DNA of 64,000 nt from Billgrantia aerodenitrificans (GTDB lineage Bacteria; Pseudomonadota; Gammaproteobacteria; Pseudomonadales; Halomonadaceae), in NCBI RefSeq assembly GCF_021404405.1, contig NZ_JABFTV010000006.1, positions 1 to 64,000 of the forward strand, given 5' to 3'. A program made the translations under genes and the position numbers. Under the pieces are notes generated by a model. It saw only the letters and a list, made by a program, of their open reading frames with translations. It searched no databases and was not told the origin of the DNA. Below, piece by piece: positions 48,931 to 61,832 of the stretch (position 1 is its first letter; each line of letters starts with the position of its first letter).

Positions 48931-49776
48931 CTACACCAGGCCGGCTCGGGTCAGGATATCGCGCGTCTCGTCGCTGGGCTCGGGCGCCGCACCACGGAAC
49001 AGGCGGTAGAAGTTGGCCGTGGTCTGCATGGCAACCTCCTCGACGCTGATGCCCCGCTCCTCGGCGATGCATTCGGCGACCTCCACCACCCAGGCCGGCT
49101 CATTGGGCTTGCCGCGATACGGCACCGGCGCCAGGTAGGGGCTGTCGGTCTCGATCAGCAGTCGGTCGAGGGGCACCCGGCGCGCCACTTCACGCAGCGA
49201 TTCGGCGTTGCGGAAGGTGACGATACCCGACAGCGAGATGTAGAAGCCGTGACGCACCGCCTCCCGCGCCATCTCGAGATCCTCGGTAAAACAGTGCAGC
49301 ACCCCGCCGATGGCCGGATCGCTGTGCTCGCGTATCAGCTCAAGCGTCTCCTCGCGGGCATCGCGGGTATGCACGATCACCGGCAGTTCGAGCTCGGTGG
49401 CGGCCACCAGCTGACGCCGGAAACGCTCGCGCTGCACCTCCCGCGACGGCACCCGGTCAGGGGTCTTGTCGAGATAATGATAGTCCAGACCGCACTCGCC
49501 GATGGCGACCGCGCCGAAGCGCTCCGCGGCTTCCTTGATGGCCTCGATCTCCGGCTCACGCTCCAGCAGGTGCAGTGGATGCACGCCGGCAGAGATCGCC
49601 ACGTCATCATGCTCGCGGGCAATGGCGGCAAGTGTCGGCATGTCATCCAGCGTGACGGCAACGGCGAGGAACTGGCCGACGTCACGGGCCCGAGCGGCGG
49701 CCAGGGCGTCGGCAAGGTTGCCGCTGTGGGTGGTGGGATCGAGGCGGTCCAGGTGGCAGTGGGAATCGACGAACAT
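48931..49776 (-). CDS. TatD/YcfH-family metal-dependent hydrolase
   Basis: 281 residues. Metal ligands are visible in DSHCHLD (residues 4-10), GECGLDY (~93), VIVHTRDA (~134), GVLHCFTED (~159) and ETDSPYLAP (~210), and the family signature GKPNEPAWV follows. These enzymes are 3'-5' DNases/D-aminoacyl hydrolase-like TIM barrels of uncertain physiological role, commonly next to holB and pilZ as here. Confidence 0.94.
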   Translation of the reverse strand: MFVDSHCHLDRLDPTTHSGNLADALAAARARDVGQFLAVAVTLDDMPTLAAIAREHDDVAISAGVHPLHLLEREPEIEAIKEAAERFGAVAIGECGLDYHYLDKTPDRVPSREVQRERFRRQLVAATELELPVIVHTRDAREETLELIREHSDPAIGGVLHCFTEDLEMAREAVRHGFYISLSGIVTFRNAESLREVARRVPLDRLLIETDSPYLAPVPYRGKPNEPAWVVEVAECIAEERGISVEEVAMQTTANFYRLFRGAAPEPSDETRDILTRAGLV

Positions 49777-49890
49777 GCAGTGTAAAACTCATCCAGTGAA
49801 TGGCAGGAGCGATTGGCGATTGCGCCAGATGTAGCGCTTGCGGTAAGCCCAGGCGGCAGTCGGACTTGACCGTGGTGTCCGACGGTCGGC

Positions 49891-50226
49891 TTAAAGCGTG
49901 TAGCTCGACGTACCCTTGTCCAGTTGCCCGGCCAGCAGCGTCTCGATACGGTCGCGCACGACATGATCCTCGGGGCTGAAGTGGATGCCGATTCCCGGCA
50001 CCCGCCGCCCCGCCACGCCGTCGGGCGACACCCACACTACCTGACCGGTCACCGGCACCCGCTCGCTTTCGCCGGGCAGGGTCAGCAGCAGGTAGACTTC
50101 CTGGCCCAGCTCGTAGCGCTCACGGGTCGGAATGAAAATGCCGCCGCGTTCGAGCAGCGGCATGTAGGCGGAGAGCAGGGTCTGCTCGTCCTGAATGGTC
50201 AGCGACAGGGCCTTCTGCGGTGCCAT
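49891..50226 (-). CDS. pilZ: PilZ-domain protein (type IV pilus PilZ-like)
   Basis: A 111-residue single-domain protein: SLTIQDEQTLLSAYMPLLERGGIFIPT at the start, then VTGQVVWVSPDGVAGRRVPGIGIHF. It resembles P. aeruginosa PilZ, which lacks the RxxxR c-di-GMP motif and acts in type IV pilus assembly; no RxxxR is visible here either. Its place downstream of holB is conserved in gammaproteobacteria. Confidence 0.9.
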   Translation of the reverse strand: MAPQKALSLTIQDEQTLLSAYMPLLERGGIFIPTRERYELGQEVYLLLTLPGESERVPVTGQVVWVSPDGVAGRRVPGIGIHFSPEDHVVRDRIETLLAGQLDKGTSSYTL

Positions 50227-50265
50227 GAATCTCTCCGTTACCCTACTTCACGAGGTTAGCCTACT

Positions 50266-52963
<2,698 letters not shown>

Positions 52964-53092
52964 GCGCTTTCCTCACTACCTACCAGTCTTATATACAGAT
53001 CTCGATACGCAGACCTCGAGATGCAGGCCCTGATACACGAAGTACGGCCCAAGCGCGGCATGAAGCTGACTGCGCTCGCCGGCTTATCCCGA

Positions 53093-53914
53093 TCAGTCCG
53101 CGGGAGCGGTGGGATAACCCAGCAGCGCATGAGCCTCCCTCTGTAAATCACGTTGAACGCTGCTCAGCGACCAACGATACAGCGGGGTGCCGTCGGCGGT
53201 ATCGAGGCGCACCACCGGCCAGAGCCCCTGGACCGAATTGCCGAGCCACACCGCCTCGGCATCCGCCAGCGCCTGCGGCCCTACTGAGACCTCGACAATT
53301 GACAACCGCTGCATCAGCGCCGCGCGCAGCGTTCCCGCCACGCCACAGGCGTCCAATCGCGGCGTTTCCAGGCGCCCCTGGCGAAGCCAGAACAGGTTCA
53401 TGCTGGTGGCCTCGACCAGCTGGCCCTGGCTGTCACAGAGCAGCCCCTCGGCAATATCGGCATCGTCCCACTCACGGCGGGCCATCACGTTCTCGAGCCG
53501 ATTGAGATGCTTGATTCCGGCAAGCAGCGGCTGCATGCCCAACTGCAGCCGACAGTGGCGAATCCTCACGCCTTCCCACCAGCGTCGCGGCTGAGGCGTG
53601 AAATCAGTAGCCTGCCACAGCAAGCGCGGCTCCGGCGCAGCGGGCGTCTGGTAGCCACGCCCGCCCCCGCCTCGGGTCACTATCAGCTTGAGCACCTTCA
53701 GTGCCGGCCCGGCCTGGGCCGGTAGCACGTCGAGCGTGCCGGCCGCGGGCATGGGAATGCCGAGCCGGCGACAGCCCTCGGCGAGCCGCTGCATATGTTG
53801 CGGCCACAGCAGCGGGGCCCCATCGCGTACCAGCACCGTCTCGAACAACCCGTCGCCATAGGCTAGGCCGCGGTCGTCGGACGGCACCCACGCCTCTGTT
53901 TGCGGCCGGGTCAT
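53093..53914 (-). CDS. pabC: 4-amino-4-deoxychorismate lyase
   Basis: A 273-residue fold-type IV PLP enzyme: DRGLAYGDGLFETVLVRDG at the start, AGIKHLNRLENVMARREW with the PLP lysine near residue 140, and EATSMNLFWLRQGRLETP. It releases pyruvate to form p-aminobenzoate for folate. It lies between fabF and mltG, the usual position. Confidence 0.94.
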   Translation of the reverse strand: MTRPQTEAWVPSDDRGLAYGDGLFETVLVRDGAPLLWPQHMQRLAEGCRRLGIPMPAAGTLDVLPAQAGPALKVLKLIVTRGGGGRGYQTPAAPEPRLLWQATDFTPQPRRWWEGVRIRHCRLQLGMQPLLAGIKHLNRLENVMARREWDDADIAEGLLCDSQGQLVEATSMNLFWLRQGRLETPRLDACGVAGTLRAALMQRLSIVEVSVGPQALADAEAVWLGNSVQGLWPVVRLDTADGTPLYRWSLSSVQRDLQREAHALLGYPTAPAD

Positions 53915-53938
53915 GTCACTCGCTCGAGACGCCCCGGC

Positions 53939-55177
53939 TCAGCGCAGCCGAGAGAAGACCAGGGTGCCGTTGGTGCCACCGAAGCCGAACGAATTCGACA
54001 GCGCTACGTCGATCTTCCGCTCGCGGGCCGTATGCGGCACGTAATCCAGGTCGCAGCCTTCCTGGGGATTGTCCAGATTGATCGTCGGCGGAGCCACCTG
54101 ATCGCGGATGGCCAGGATGCAGAACACCGCCTCGACGGCACCGGCCGCACCCAGCAAATGGCCGATCATCGACTTGGTGGAACTTACCGCGACACCATCG
54201 GCCGCCGCCCCCATCACTTTCCTGATGGCACGACTCTCGGCCAGATCTCCTGCCGGTGTCGAGGTACCGTGCGCATTGATGTAGTCGACCGCCGAAGGGT
54301 CGATACCGGCGTCGCGAATGGCGTTGCGCATGGAGAGCGCAGCCCCGCTACCGTCCTCCGGCGGTGCCGTCATGTGGAAAGCGTCGTCGCTCATGCCGAA
54401 ACCGGTCAGCTCGGCGTAGATGCGGGCGCCACGCGCCTTGGCATGCTCATACTCCTCGAGCACCAGGATGCCGGCCCCGTCGGAGAGCACGAAGCCGTCG
54501 CGGTCGCGGTCCCAAGGACGGCTGGCGGCCTGCGGGTCGTCGTTGCGCGTCGACAAGGCACGAGCCGCGGAGAACCCGCCCAGACCCAGCGGGGTGGTGG
54601 CCATCTCGGCGCCGCCGCAGATCATCACGTCGGCATCGCCATAGGCGATGGTGCGAGCGCTATAGCCGATATTGTGGGTACCGGTGGTACAGGCCGTGGT
54701 GATGGCGATGTTCGGCCCCTTGAAACCATGCTGGATGGCCAGGTTGCCGGAAATCATGTTGATGATAGAGCCGGGCACGAAAAACGGCGAAACGCGACGC
54801 GCACCACCCTTGTTGAGCGCATTGTGGTTCTGCTCGATCATCGGCAGACCGCCGATGCCGGAGCCGATGGCCACGCCGATACGCTCGGCGTTCTCCTCGG
54901 TGCACTCGATGCCGGCATCGCTGATGGCCTGAGCGCCCGCCGCCACCCCGTACTGGATGAACAGGTCCATCTTGCGCGCATCCTTGGGATTCAGGTACGG
55001 GCTGATGTCGAAGTTCTTGACCGAGCCACCGAAGCGGGTGTTGAAGCCGGTAGCATCGAAATGCTGGATGGGAGCGATGCCGCTCTTGCTGGCCAGGATG
55101 TTTTCCCAGCTCTCCTTGACCGTATTGCCCACCGGCGTGACCAGCCCCAGCCCGGTCACCACAACTCTACGAGCCAT
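53939..55177 (-). CDS. fabF: 3-oxoacyl-ACP synthase II
   Basis: A 412-residue KAS II. The nucleophile Cys is in [13 protein letters not shown] (~163). The two catalytic His are in [11 protein letters not shown] (~303) and [13 protein letters not shown] (~340), and the C-terminal [11 protein letters not shown] is present. It elongates acyl-ACP by two carbons. ATG 55177 follows GGAGGA; an upstream in-frame ATG would add 24 unrelated residues. Confidence 0.97.
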   Translation of the reverse strand: MARRVVVTGLGLVTPVGNTVKESWENILASKSGIAPIQHFDATGFNTRFGGSVKNFDISPYLNPKDARKMDLFIQYGVAAGAQAISDAGIECTEENAERIGVAIGSGIGGLPMIEQNHNALNKGGARRVSPFFVPGSIINMISGNLAIQHGFKGPNIAITTACTTGTHNIGYSARTIAYGDADVMICGGAEMATTPLGLGGFSAARALSTRNDDPQAASRPWDRDRDGFVLSDGAGILVLEEYEHAKARGARIYAELTGFGMSDDAFHMTAPPEDGSGAALSMRNAIRDAGIDPSAVDYINAHGTSTPAGDLAESRAIRKVMGAAADGVAVSSTKSMIGHLLGAAGAVEAVFCILAIRDQVAPPTINLDNPQEGCDLDYVPHTARERKIDVALSNSFGFGGTNGTLVFSRLR

Positions 55178-55286
55178 CAGTATTCCTCCAGACAACCTTG
55201 ATGACACGACCCTTCCCCAGGTCGTCTTTGCGCGCATTATACCGGACATGCTCCCTGCTTGGGCAGCGCGGCCTTTACGTAAAGCA

Positions 55287-55317
55287 AAAAGCCGTCCTGG
55301 GACTCAGGACGGCTTTT
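55287..55317 (-). terminator. Terminator/attenuator between acpP and fabF
   Basis: AAAAGCCGTCCTG and CAGGACGGCTTTT form a 13-bp stem with a 5-nt loop. On the minus strand it is followed by TTTTTGCTTT. It lies just after acpP and probably sets the excess of acpP over fabF transcripts. Confidence 0.85.
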
Positions 55318-55370
55318 CAGGGCCTTGCGAACGGGGCCCTACACCTCAGCAAGCGGCGACTAGCGCCCTC

Positions 55371-55604
55371 TTACTGATGGGCGTTGACGTAATCGATGGC
55401 TTCCTGAACGGTGGTGATCTTCTCGGCTTCCTCATCGGGAATTTCGGTATCGAATTCCTCTTCGAGCGCCATGACCAGCTCGACGGTATCCAGGGAATCA
55501 GCGCCAAGGTCCTCGGTGAAGGAGGAGCTGTTCTGGATATCCTCTTCCTTGACGTTCAGGCGCTCGGCCACAACCTTCTTCACGCGCTCTTCGATGGTGC
55601 TCAT
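55371..55604 (-). CDS. acpP: Acyl carrier protein
   Basis: 77 residues with the phosphopantetheine serine in [19 protein letters not shown] (Ser near 37) and a typical start [17 protein letters not shown]. It carries growing acyl chains for fatty-acid synthesis. ATG 55604 has GGAG 10 nt upstream; the longer frame is not needed. It has its own downstream terminator. Confidence 0.98.
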   Translation of the reverse strand: MSTIEERVKKVVAERLNVKEEDIQNSSSFTEDLGADSLDTVELVMALEEEFDTEIPDEEAEKITTVQEAIDYVNAHQ

Positions 55605-55694
55605 TTTATACGTACTCCAGTCGTTCAAGTTAGCCGTTCAGATGACCAGCCATTGGTCCGCAAACTCAAGCTGCGGGTAGTTTATAGACCCCCC

Positions 55695-55718
55695 CCTGTC
55701 GGCGCAACCGCCGACAGG
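55695..55718. terminator. Hairpin between fabG and acpP
   Basis: CCTGTCGGCG and CGCCGACAGG form a perfect 10-bp stem with a CAAC loop, 9 bp after the fabG stop. A G-run rather than a T-run follows it on the minus strand, so it may act as a processing or pausing structure rather than a true terminator. Confidence 0.5.
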
Positions 55719-55726
55719 CAGGAGCT

Positions 55727-56470
55727 TCAACGCATGTTCATACCGCCGTTGACCTGCAGCGTTTCACCGGTAATGTAGCCGGCGCCTTCGCTGGTCAGAA
55801 AGCCGACGGCAGCGGCAATTTCCTCGGGCTCGCCCAGGCGGGCCAGAGGGATCTGCGTCATCAACGCCTGATGCTGCTCCTCGGGCAGGGCGCTGGTCAT
55901 GTCGGTGGCGATGAAGCCCGGCGCCACCGCATTGACGGTGATCGCCCGCGACGCCACTTCCCGCGCCAGCGCACGGGTGAACCCCTCCATGCCCGCCTTG
56001 GCGGCAGCATAGTTGGTCTGGCCGAGATTGCCCATGGTCGCCACCACCGAGCTGATGCTGACGATACGGCCGAAACGGGCCTTGGTCATGCCGCGCAGGC
56101 ACGCCTTGGTGACGCGATAGACCGACTTGAGATTGGTATCGAGAACCGAATCCCACTCCTCTTCCTTCATCCGCATCAGCAGATTGTCGCGGGTGATGCC
56201 GGCGTTGTTGATCAGAATGGTGGGCGCACCGAACTCCTCGGTAATCGCCTTCACCAGCGCATCGACACTGGCCTGATCGGTGACGTCCAGGGCTCTGCCG
56301 GCCCCCTCGATACCATGGGCGCGCAGATCTTCGTCGATCTTGGCAGCGCCGGACTCGGTGGTTGCCGTTCCGATCACCACGCGCCCCTGACGGCCGAGCT
56401 CATGGGCAATGGCCCGACCGATGCCACGACTGGCGCCGGTCACCAGGGCGATTCTGCGTTCGCTGGTCAT
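55727..56470 (-). CDS. fabG: 3-oxoacyl-ACP reductase
   Basis: A 247-residue SDR: VTGASRGIGRAIAHELG (NADP loop), ILINNAGITRDNLL, ISSVVATMGNLGQTNYAAAKAG (Ser, Tyr, Lys triad) and the C-terminal TLQVNGGMNM. It reduces 3-oxoacyl-ACP. It lies between fabD and acpP as usual. Confidence 0.97.
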   Translation of the reverse strand: MTSERRIALVTGASRGIGRAIAHELGRQGRVVIGTATTESGAAKIDEDLRAHGIEGAGRALDVTDQASVDALVKAITEEFGAPTILINNAGITRDNLLMRMKEEEWDSVLDTNLKSVYRVTKACLRGMTKARFGRIVSISSVVATMGNLGQTNYAAAKAGMEGFTRALAREVASRAITVNAVAPGFIATDMTSALPEEQHQALMTQIPLARLGEPEEIAAAVGFLTSEGAGYITGETLQVNGGMNMR

Positions 56471-56566
56471 AACCTGTTCCCGCTCCGAATGCTGTTGGAT
56501 CCTGGGGCTCTTGCCCCTGCTTGTCGTTCAGGCCGCTTCTGCGCCGGCCTTCGGTTCGCGCAGCCT

Positions 56567-57520
56567 TTACTGCCCGAGCGTCTCGCGCGCCAGGCCGAGT
56601 GCCGCCTCGAGGCTGTCGGGATCGTTAACCGCCAGGCCCTTGCTGCTCTTGGCGATACGCTTGCCCAACCCGGTCAGCACCTTGCCCGGACCGCACTCGA
56701 TGAAGACCTCGGCTCCACCCGCCACCATTGCCTCGACGCAGGACGTCCAGCGCACCGGCTGATAGAGCTGCTCGACAAGACGCGTGCGCAGGGTCTCGAC
56801 ATCGGCATGCGCCTGGGCATCGACGTTCTGATACACGGTGTAGCGCGGCGCACGCATGTCGAGGTCGGCCATGGCCGCCTTGAGGCGGTCCGCCGCCGGG
56901 CGCATAAGATCGCAGTGCGAAGGTACGGAAACCGGCAGCGGCATGGCACGCTTGGCTCCCGCCTCCTGACACAGGGCGATGGCACGATCGACGGCCGCCT
57001 TGTCACCGGCGATCACCACCTGCCCCGGGGAATTGTAGTTCACCGCCGCCACCACCTCATTTTGTGCCGCTTCGGCACAGGCGGTTTCAACGATGGCATC
57101 GTCGAGGCCGAGAATGGCGGCCATCGCCCCCCTCCCGGCCGGCACCGCTTCCTGCATCGCTTCGCCGCGCAGACGTACCAGACGCACACCGTCGGCGAAG
57201 CTCATTACGCCGGCGCAGACCATGGCGCTGTACTCACCCAGGCTATGGCCTGCCATGGCACCGGGTCGAGGCCCCTCGAGCTCCTGCCAGACACGCCAGA
57301 TGGCAACGCTGGCCGTCAGCAGTGCAGGCTGGGTGCAGGCGGTGGTATTGAGCGCCTCATCCGGTCCCTCCTGGACCACCTTCCACAGGTCATAGCCCAG
57401 CGCATCGGCGGCCTCCTCGAAGGTCGTCCGCACCACGCTGTAGCGTTCGGCCAGCTCCCGCAGCATGCCTACCTGCTGGGAGCCTTGCCCGGGAAAGACG
57501 AGGGCAAGGGGTTGAGTCAT
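56567..57520 (-). CDS. fabD: Malonyl-CoA:ACP transacylase
   Basis: 317 residues with LVFPGQGSQQVGM at the N-terminus, the active serine in AGHSLGEYSAMV (~92), catalytic His in VSVPSHCDLM (~201) and GPGKVLTGL near the end. It provides malonyl-ACP. ATG 57520 starts the conserved TQPLALVFPGQG; earlier starts add unrelated sequence overlapping the plsX end. Confidence 0.96.
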   Translation of the reverse strand: MTQPLALVFPGQGSQQVGMLRELAERYSVVRTTFEEAADALGYDLWKVVQEGPDEALNTTACTQPALLTASVAIWRVWQELEGPRPGAMAGHSLGEYSAMVCAGVMSFADGVRLVRLRGEAMQEAVPAGRGAMAAILGLDDAIVETACAEAAQNEVVAAVNYNSPGQVVIAGDKAAVDRAIALCQEAGAKRAMPLPVSVPSHCDLMRPAADRLKAAMADLDMRAPRYTVYQNVDAQAHADVETLRTRLVEQLYQPVRWTSCVEAMVAGGAEVFIECGPGKVLTGLGKRIAKSSKGLAVNDPDSLEAALGLARETLGQ

Positions 57521-57545
57521 GTCGTTCACCATTTGTTGAGTGCTG

Positions 57546-58559
57546 TCAGTTGCGACCGCCCAACTCGAGAGCGAGTCGGGCGGGCAGGTCTCGACTGACC
57601 TCCTGCGCGGCCCGCAGCACAGCATAGGAAAAGCCGGTGGCATCGGCACTGCCATGGCTCTTGATCACAATGCCATCGAGGCCCAGCAGGCTGGCGCCAT
57701 TGTAACGCACCGGATCCAGCTCGCTCTTCAGCCGACGCAACGCCGGCCTCGCCAACATTCCGACCAGGCGACTGCTCCAGTGCGAGTCGAAGGTCGCCTG
57801 TACTCGTTCGATCAGCATGCGCGCCAGGCCTTCGCTGGCCTTGAGCACCGCATTGCCGACGAAACCATCGCATACCACCACATCGGCCGAGCCGGCGAAG
57901 ATACCGTCGCCCTCGACAAAGCCGATATAGTTCAACGCACCGACTTCGGCCAGCAGCGCATCCGCTTCGCGCACCGCGTTGCTACCCTTGGTCCCCTCGC
58001 TGCCGACGTTGAGTAGCGCCACCCGCGGGGCGGCGATACCGTCCACGTGACGCGCCATCACTTCGCCCATGCGTGCGAAGTCAACCAGCCGCTTCGCAGA
58101 GACGTCGACGTTGGCTCCCAGGTCCAGCAGATAGCAGCGCCCATCGCCGCGAGTGGGTATGGCAGTGCAGATGGCCGGACGTGGAATGTCCGCCACGGTG
58201 CCCAGCTCGCGCCTGGCCAGCGCCATCAGCGCACCGGTGTTACCGGCACTGACACCGGCAACGGCGCCCTGAGTGGCCACATGCTTCAGCATCATCGCCA
58301 TGCTCGTATCGCCGCCGCGCCGAAGCGCGTCGGTGGGACGCTGGTCCTGTCGAATCAGGCTCGGTGCATGATGAACGGACAGATGCGAACCGGCCGCGGC
58401 AAGGTGCCGCGGCAGGTTCTTGAGCTCGTCTGACAGTCGATCGCCCGGTCCGAACAGATCGGCCTGCAATTCAGGCCTTGCCAGCACGGCAGCAGCCGCC
58501 CCCTGTACGGCAGCGGCAGGGCCTGCATCTCCGCCCATCGTATCGATGGCAATCCGCAC
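57546..58559 (-). CDS. plsX: Phosphate acyltransferase PlsX
   Basis: 337 residues: [13 protein letters not shown] at the start, [14 protein letters not shown] near 103, [11 protein letters not shown] near 145, and [11 protein letters not shown] and [16 protein letters not shown] near 230. It makes acyl-phosphate from acyl-ACP for phospholipid synthesis. It is followed by fabD at 25 bp. Confidence 0.96.
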   Translation of the reverse strand: MRIAIDTMGGDAGPAAAVQGAAAAVLARPELQADLFGPGDRLSDELKNLPRHLAAAGSHLSVHHAPSLIRQDQRPTDALRRGGDTSMAMMLKHVATQGAVAGVSAGNTGALMALARRELGTVADIPRPAICTAIPTRGDGRCYLLDLGANVDVSAKRLVDFARMGEVMARHVDGIAAPRVALLNVGSEGTKGSNAVREADALLAEVGALNYIGFVEGDGIFAGSADVVVCDGFVGNAVLKASEGLARMLIERVQATFDSHWSSRLVGMLARPALRRLKSELDPVRYNGASLLGLDGIVIKSHGSADATGFSYAVLRAAQEVSRDLPARLALELGGRN

Positions 58560-58593
58560 GTTCAGGTGCCGATGGTCATCGAGGCGGGTCGAC

Positions 58594-58764
58594 TTAGACG
58601 TCGACGACCTTGCGACCGCGGTAGAAACCGTCGGGGGAGACGTGGTGACGCAGGTGAGTGGTGCCGGTTTCCTTGTCCTGAGACAGGGTCGGCGCGCTCA
58701 GGGCGTCATGGCTACGACGCATGCCGCGCTTGGAACGAGTCTTACGATTCTGTTGAACTGCCAT
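58594..58764 (-). CDS. rpmF: 50S ribosomal protein L32
   Basis: A 56-residue protein read directly from the minus strand: [20 protein letters not shown] ... GFYRGRKVV. The start [14 protein letters not shown] and HxxxxxGFYRG end are the L32 signature. It lies between yceD and plsX, the conserved order. No zinc-binding cysteines are present, so it is the C-minus form. Confidence 0.97.
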   Translation of the reverse strand: MAVQQNRKTRSKRGMRRSHDALSAPTLSQDKETGTTHLRHHVSPDGFYRGRKVVDV

Positions 58765-58795
58765 GGGTGTCACTCCGAAGTGAGACGATAAACAA

Positions 58796-59323
58796 TCAGG
58801 ATTTGTCCTTGAGGCGGCGCAGCACCTCGAAAGGACTCGCGGGAGCAGGCTCGTTCTCCACGAACTCCTCGCCGCTGCTCAGCTGGTCGCGCGAGACACG
58901 GCAATGCGCCTCGTCGTGGTAAACCACCTGGGGCAGACTGAGGATCAATTCATCCTCCACCACCTCCAGCAGGTTCAGCTGTTCGTTTTCCACCAGCACC
59001 GGCTCGTGGGTGCTCGGCAGCTCCGCCGCCAGCGCATCGCTCGAGACCATTCCCAGCAGGAACTCGCTCTCGACGCGCTGAGACAGCGGCTCGAGGCAGC
59101 GCCGACAGGGCAGCTGCAGCTCGGCCTCGAGACGGCCGCGAATCTCACGGCGCCCCTGGGCATCGATGCCGAAGTCGAGCCACACCTGGCAGTCGCCCGT
59201 CTGCTCGCCCACCTGGGCGGCAAGGCGCTCGAACTGGTCGAGCGCCATCAGCCCCGAGAGGCTTTCGGCACGAGCGGCGAGCCGATAGGGCTCGACCTTG
59301 TTGGGAAGTCGTGAGGTCAACAT
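58796..59323 (-). CDS. DUF177 (YceD-like) protein
   Basis: 175 residues with [14 protein letters not shown] near 75 (the C-x2-C typical of the family) and [16 protein letters not shown] near 125. YceD homologues are linked to rRNA/ribosome accumulation (DUF177) and always precede rpmF. ATG 59323 was chosen by alignment to family starts (MLTSRLPN). Confidence 0.92.
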   Translation of the reverse strand: MLTSRLPNKVEPYRLAARAESLSGLMALDQFERLAAQVGEQTGDCQVWLDFGIDAQGRREIRGRLEAELQLPCRRCLEPLSQRVESEFLLGMVSSDALAAELPSTHEPVLVENEQLNLLEVVEDELILSLPQVVYHDEAHCRVSRDQLSSGEEFVENEPAPASPFEVLRRLKDKS

Positions 59324-59440
59324 AGGCGCGCAATGATAGGCACTCCCCATGCCCCTGTCAAAGACGCCATGTCAGCAAGTTACAATACCTCTCTCTTCGA
59401 ACCCGCCAACGGCTCGCATCACCCAGCACAGGAGCACACC

Positions 59441-60037
59441 ATGCCACGACTCGTTCTCGCCTCAGGCTCCCCCTGGCGCCGCCAACTCCTCGACCGCCTG
59501 GGCCTGCCCTACGCCTGGCTCAGCCCCGATATCGACGAAACACCACGTCCCGGCGAAACGCCGCAAGCACTGGTGCACCGCCTGGCTCTGGCCAAGGCCA
59601 GCCGTGTGGCCGAGCAGTATCCCGACCATCTCATCATCGGCTCTGACCAGGTCGCCGTGTTCGGCGGCGAGATTCTCGGCAAGCCTGGCGACGAAGCCAC
59701 GGCCCGCGCTCAGCTCGCACGCTTTTCCGGTCAGCGGGTCACCTTTCTCACCGGCCTGGCCCTGGTCGACACCCGCCAGGCGAGCCACCGGGTCTGTCAC
59801 GAGCGTTACGACGTGGTGTTCAGGCGCCTCAGTGATGACGAGATCGCTCGCTACGTGGAGCGCGAGCGACCGCTGGACAGCGCCGGCAGCTTTCGCATGG
59901 AAGGGCTGGGCGTCGCCCTGTTCGAAAAACTCGAGGGCGACGACCCCAACACTCTCATCGGTCTGCCACTGATTCGCCTGTGCGCCCTGCTGCGCGAAGC
60001 GGGCCTCGACCCACTGGGCGATCAGGGCAGCTGGTAG
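59441..60037 (+). CDS. Maf/YceF-family nucleotide pyrophosphatase
   Basis: 198 residues: LVLASGSPWRRQLLDRLG (the SxSPRR-like motif with W in place of the first R), DIDETPRPGETP, LIIGSDQVAVFGGEILGKPG (catalytic Asp) and GSFRMEGLGVALFEKLEGDDPNTLIGLP. The pattern matches the YceF subgroup, which hydrolyses m7GTP and removes modified nucleotides. ATG 59441 has AGGAG 9 nt before it. It runs convergent with sppA and their 3' ends overlap by 16 bp. Confidence 0.93.
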   Translation: MPRLVLASGSPWRRQLLDRLGLPYAWLSPDIDETPRPGETPQALVHRLALAKASRVAEQYPDHLIIGSDQVAVFGGEILGKPGDEATARAQLARFSGQRVTFLTGLALVDTRQASHRVCHERYDVVFRRLSDDEIARYVERERPLDSAGSFRMEGLGVALFEKLEGDDPNTLIGLPLIRLCALLREAGLDPLGDQGSW

Positions 60038-61125
60038 CGCACCGGCGAACGACTGGAGGGCACGCCCATCCACTCGGCGGCGACCCGGCCAAACTGACGG
60101 GTCAGCCGCTCGAAGGGATCCAGCCGCGGCGTGTAGTCGTGCAGGCGCACCTCGCCAAACAGCTCGCGACTCAGGGCGTCGAGGCTGCCGATCCCATCGA
60201 TGAGACCCAGCTCATACGCCTGCTGACCGCTCCAGATCAGACCGCTGAAGAGGCGCTCATCCTCCACCAGACGATCGCCCCGGCCCAGCCGCACCGCCTC
60301 GATGAACTGGCCATGGGTGGTATCCATCACCGTCTGCCAGAACTCGCGCTCCTCCGGCCGCACCGGCGAGAATGGATCGAGGAAGCCCTTGTTCTCGCCG
60401 CTGACATAAATACGCCGCTCGATCCCGAGATTGTCGATCGCCTCCTCGAAGCCGAAGCTGGCGAAGATGACCCCGATCGACCCCACCAGACTTGCCGGCG
60501 CGGCGATGATCTCATCGGCGGCCGCCGCCATGTAGTAGGCACCGCTGGCGCCGACGTCCTCGATTACCGCGATGATCGGCTTGCCGCCCTCTTCACGCAG
60601 CCGCATGATCTCCTGGTAGACCCGCTGGGACTGCACCGGACTGCCTCCCGGACTGTCGATGTGCAGCACCACGGCAGCGGCATTGTCGGCATCCCAGGCA
60701 CGGTTGAGCCCTTCGATGATGCGCTCGGCGCTGGCCGGGGATTCGCCATCGATCACACCACGCACGGTTACCACGCCCAGATGCTGTCGCTCGGGCTCGC
60801 GGGCACCATCGCCGAACAGGCTATAGAAGCTGGTGGCCAACGAGGCCAGGATCAGCGCGGCGAAGAAGAAGCGAAAGAACAGTTTCCAGCGCCGCGAACG
60901 ACGCTGCTCCGTCAGCACGCCGCCGATCCAGCGATCGAGCATCTCCTGCTGCGCCAGACGCTGCCGCTCACGCAGCACCTCGGCACTTTCGGCAGGCGGC
61001 GCCGGCTTCTCGATCTTGGCCTGACGCACCTCGCGCGCCTGCTCGGGGGTCAGCTGCGGCCCATCGGTCCAGCGATCTTCGCGCTCCGGGCGCTTGTCGT
61101 CGTCTTGCCGCTTGTCGTCGCTCAT
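60022..61125 (-). CDS. sppA: S49 signal peptide peptidase SppA
   Basis: 367 residues. A charged cytoplasmic N-terminus comes first, then one transmembrane helix (LFFRFFFAALILASLATSFY, ~83-102) and a short-form SppA domain. Visible motifs are AVVLHIDSPGGSP, ASGAYYMAAAADEIIA (catalytic Ser), SLVGSIGVI and Lys in YVSGENKGFLDPF. It digests cleaved signal peptides. Length and single domain match bacterial short SppA. Confidence 0.93.
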   Translation of the reverse strand: MSDDKRQDDDKRPEREDRWTDGPQLTPEQAREVRQAKIEKPAPPAESAEVLRERQRLAQQEMLDRWIGGVLTEQRRSRRWKLFFRFFFAALILASLATSFYSLFGDGAREPERQHLGVVTVRGVIDGESPASAERIIEGLNRAWDADNAAAVVLHIDSPGGSPVQSQRVYQEIMRLREEGGKPIIAVIEDVGASGAYYMAAAADEIIAAPASLVGSIGVIFASFGFEEAIDNLGIERRIYVSGENKGFLDPFSPVRPEEREFWQTVMDTTHGQFIEAVRLGRGDRLVEDERLFSGLIWSGQQAYELGLIDGIGSLDALSRELFGEVRLHDYTPRLDPFERLTRQFGRVAAEWMGVPSSRSPVRYQLP

Positions 61126-61144
61126 TGACTCGTCTTCCTTTTCA

Positions 61145-61798
61145 TCACTCGCGATTCAGCCATTCGAACAGTTCGCCTACCGTCCCGGCAGTATAGACAG
61201 GGCGACTCGCCGCCAGCCGTCCCGGCTCATGCACCCCCCAGGTGACGGCGACCCGATCCATGCCCAGGGCGCGCGCCATCTCCAGGTCATACTCGGTGTC
61301 CCCAACCATCACCGCCTCCTCCACCGGCGTGCCCAGCTCCACCAGCAGCTCCTCGAGCATCTGTGGGTGTGGCTTGGAGCGGGTTTCGTCCGCCGTGCGA
61401 CTGGCGTGGAACCAACGACCGCTGTCGCTTTCGCGAAAGACCCGGTCGAGCCCTCGCCGGCTCTTGCCGGTGGCCACGGCCAGCCGCCGTTCGTGCCGCT
61501 CGCTCAGCGTGGCAATGCCGGATTCGACGCCGTCGAAGAAGGTCATCGGCGTGCCATCGGCCTCGACGAAATAGTGCACATAACGGCTACGCAGCAGCTC
61601 GAAGCGCTCGGCATCGATCCCCGGGCACAGGCGATCGATGGCCTCGGGAAGCCCCAGACCGATGATATCGCGCACCGCCGCCGCCTCGAGATGGCCCCAG
61701 CCGGCATCGCGCGCCGCCGCCTGCATGCTGGAAACGATTCGGGCAGCGGAATCCATCAGGGTTCCGTCCCAGTCGAAGATCACCAGTCGGTAGCGCAT
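61145..61798 (-). CDS. HAD-IA family phosphatase
   Basis: 217 residues: nucleophile motif IFDWDGTLMDSAARI, motif II LAVATGKS, motif III Lys in TRSKPHPQML, and motif IV VGDTEYDLEMA. The small C1-type cap resembles Gph-like phosphoglycolate phosphatases. The substrate is not determinable. It lies between rluC and sppA. Confidence 0.88.
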   Translation of the reverse strand: MRYRLVIFDWDGTLMDSAARIVSSMQAAARDAGWGHLEAAAVRDIIGLGLPEAIDRLCPGIDAERFELLRSRYVHYFVEADGTPMTFFDGVESGIATLSERHERRLAVATGKSRRGLDRVFRESDSGRWFHASRTADETRSKPHPQMLEELLVELGTPVEEAVMVGDTEYDLEMARALGMDRVAVTWGVHEPGRLAASRPVYTAGTVGELFEWLNRE

Positions 61799-61832
61799 GA
61801 AAACTCCGCGTCAGATATCGATGAGGCAGTGC

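Noticed and set aside
55871..57598. 575-codon plus-strand frame opposite fabG/fabD
   Set aside because: It crosses two conserved genes and the gap between them and lacks any ribosome-binding site or domain.
59980..61128. 382-codon plus-strand frame opposite sppA
   Set aside because: The SppA frame has all catalytic motifs; the antisense protein shows none.
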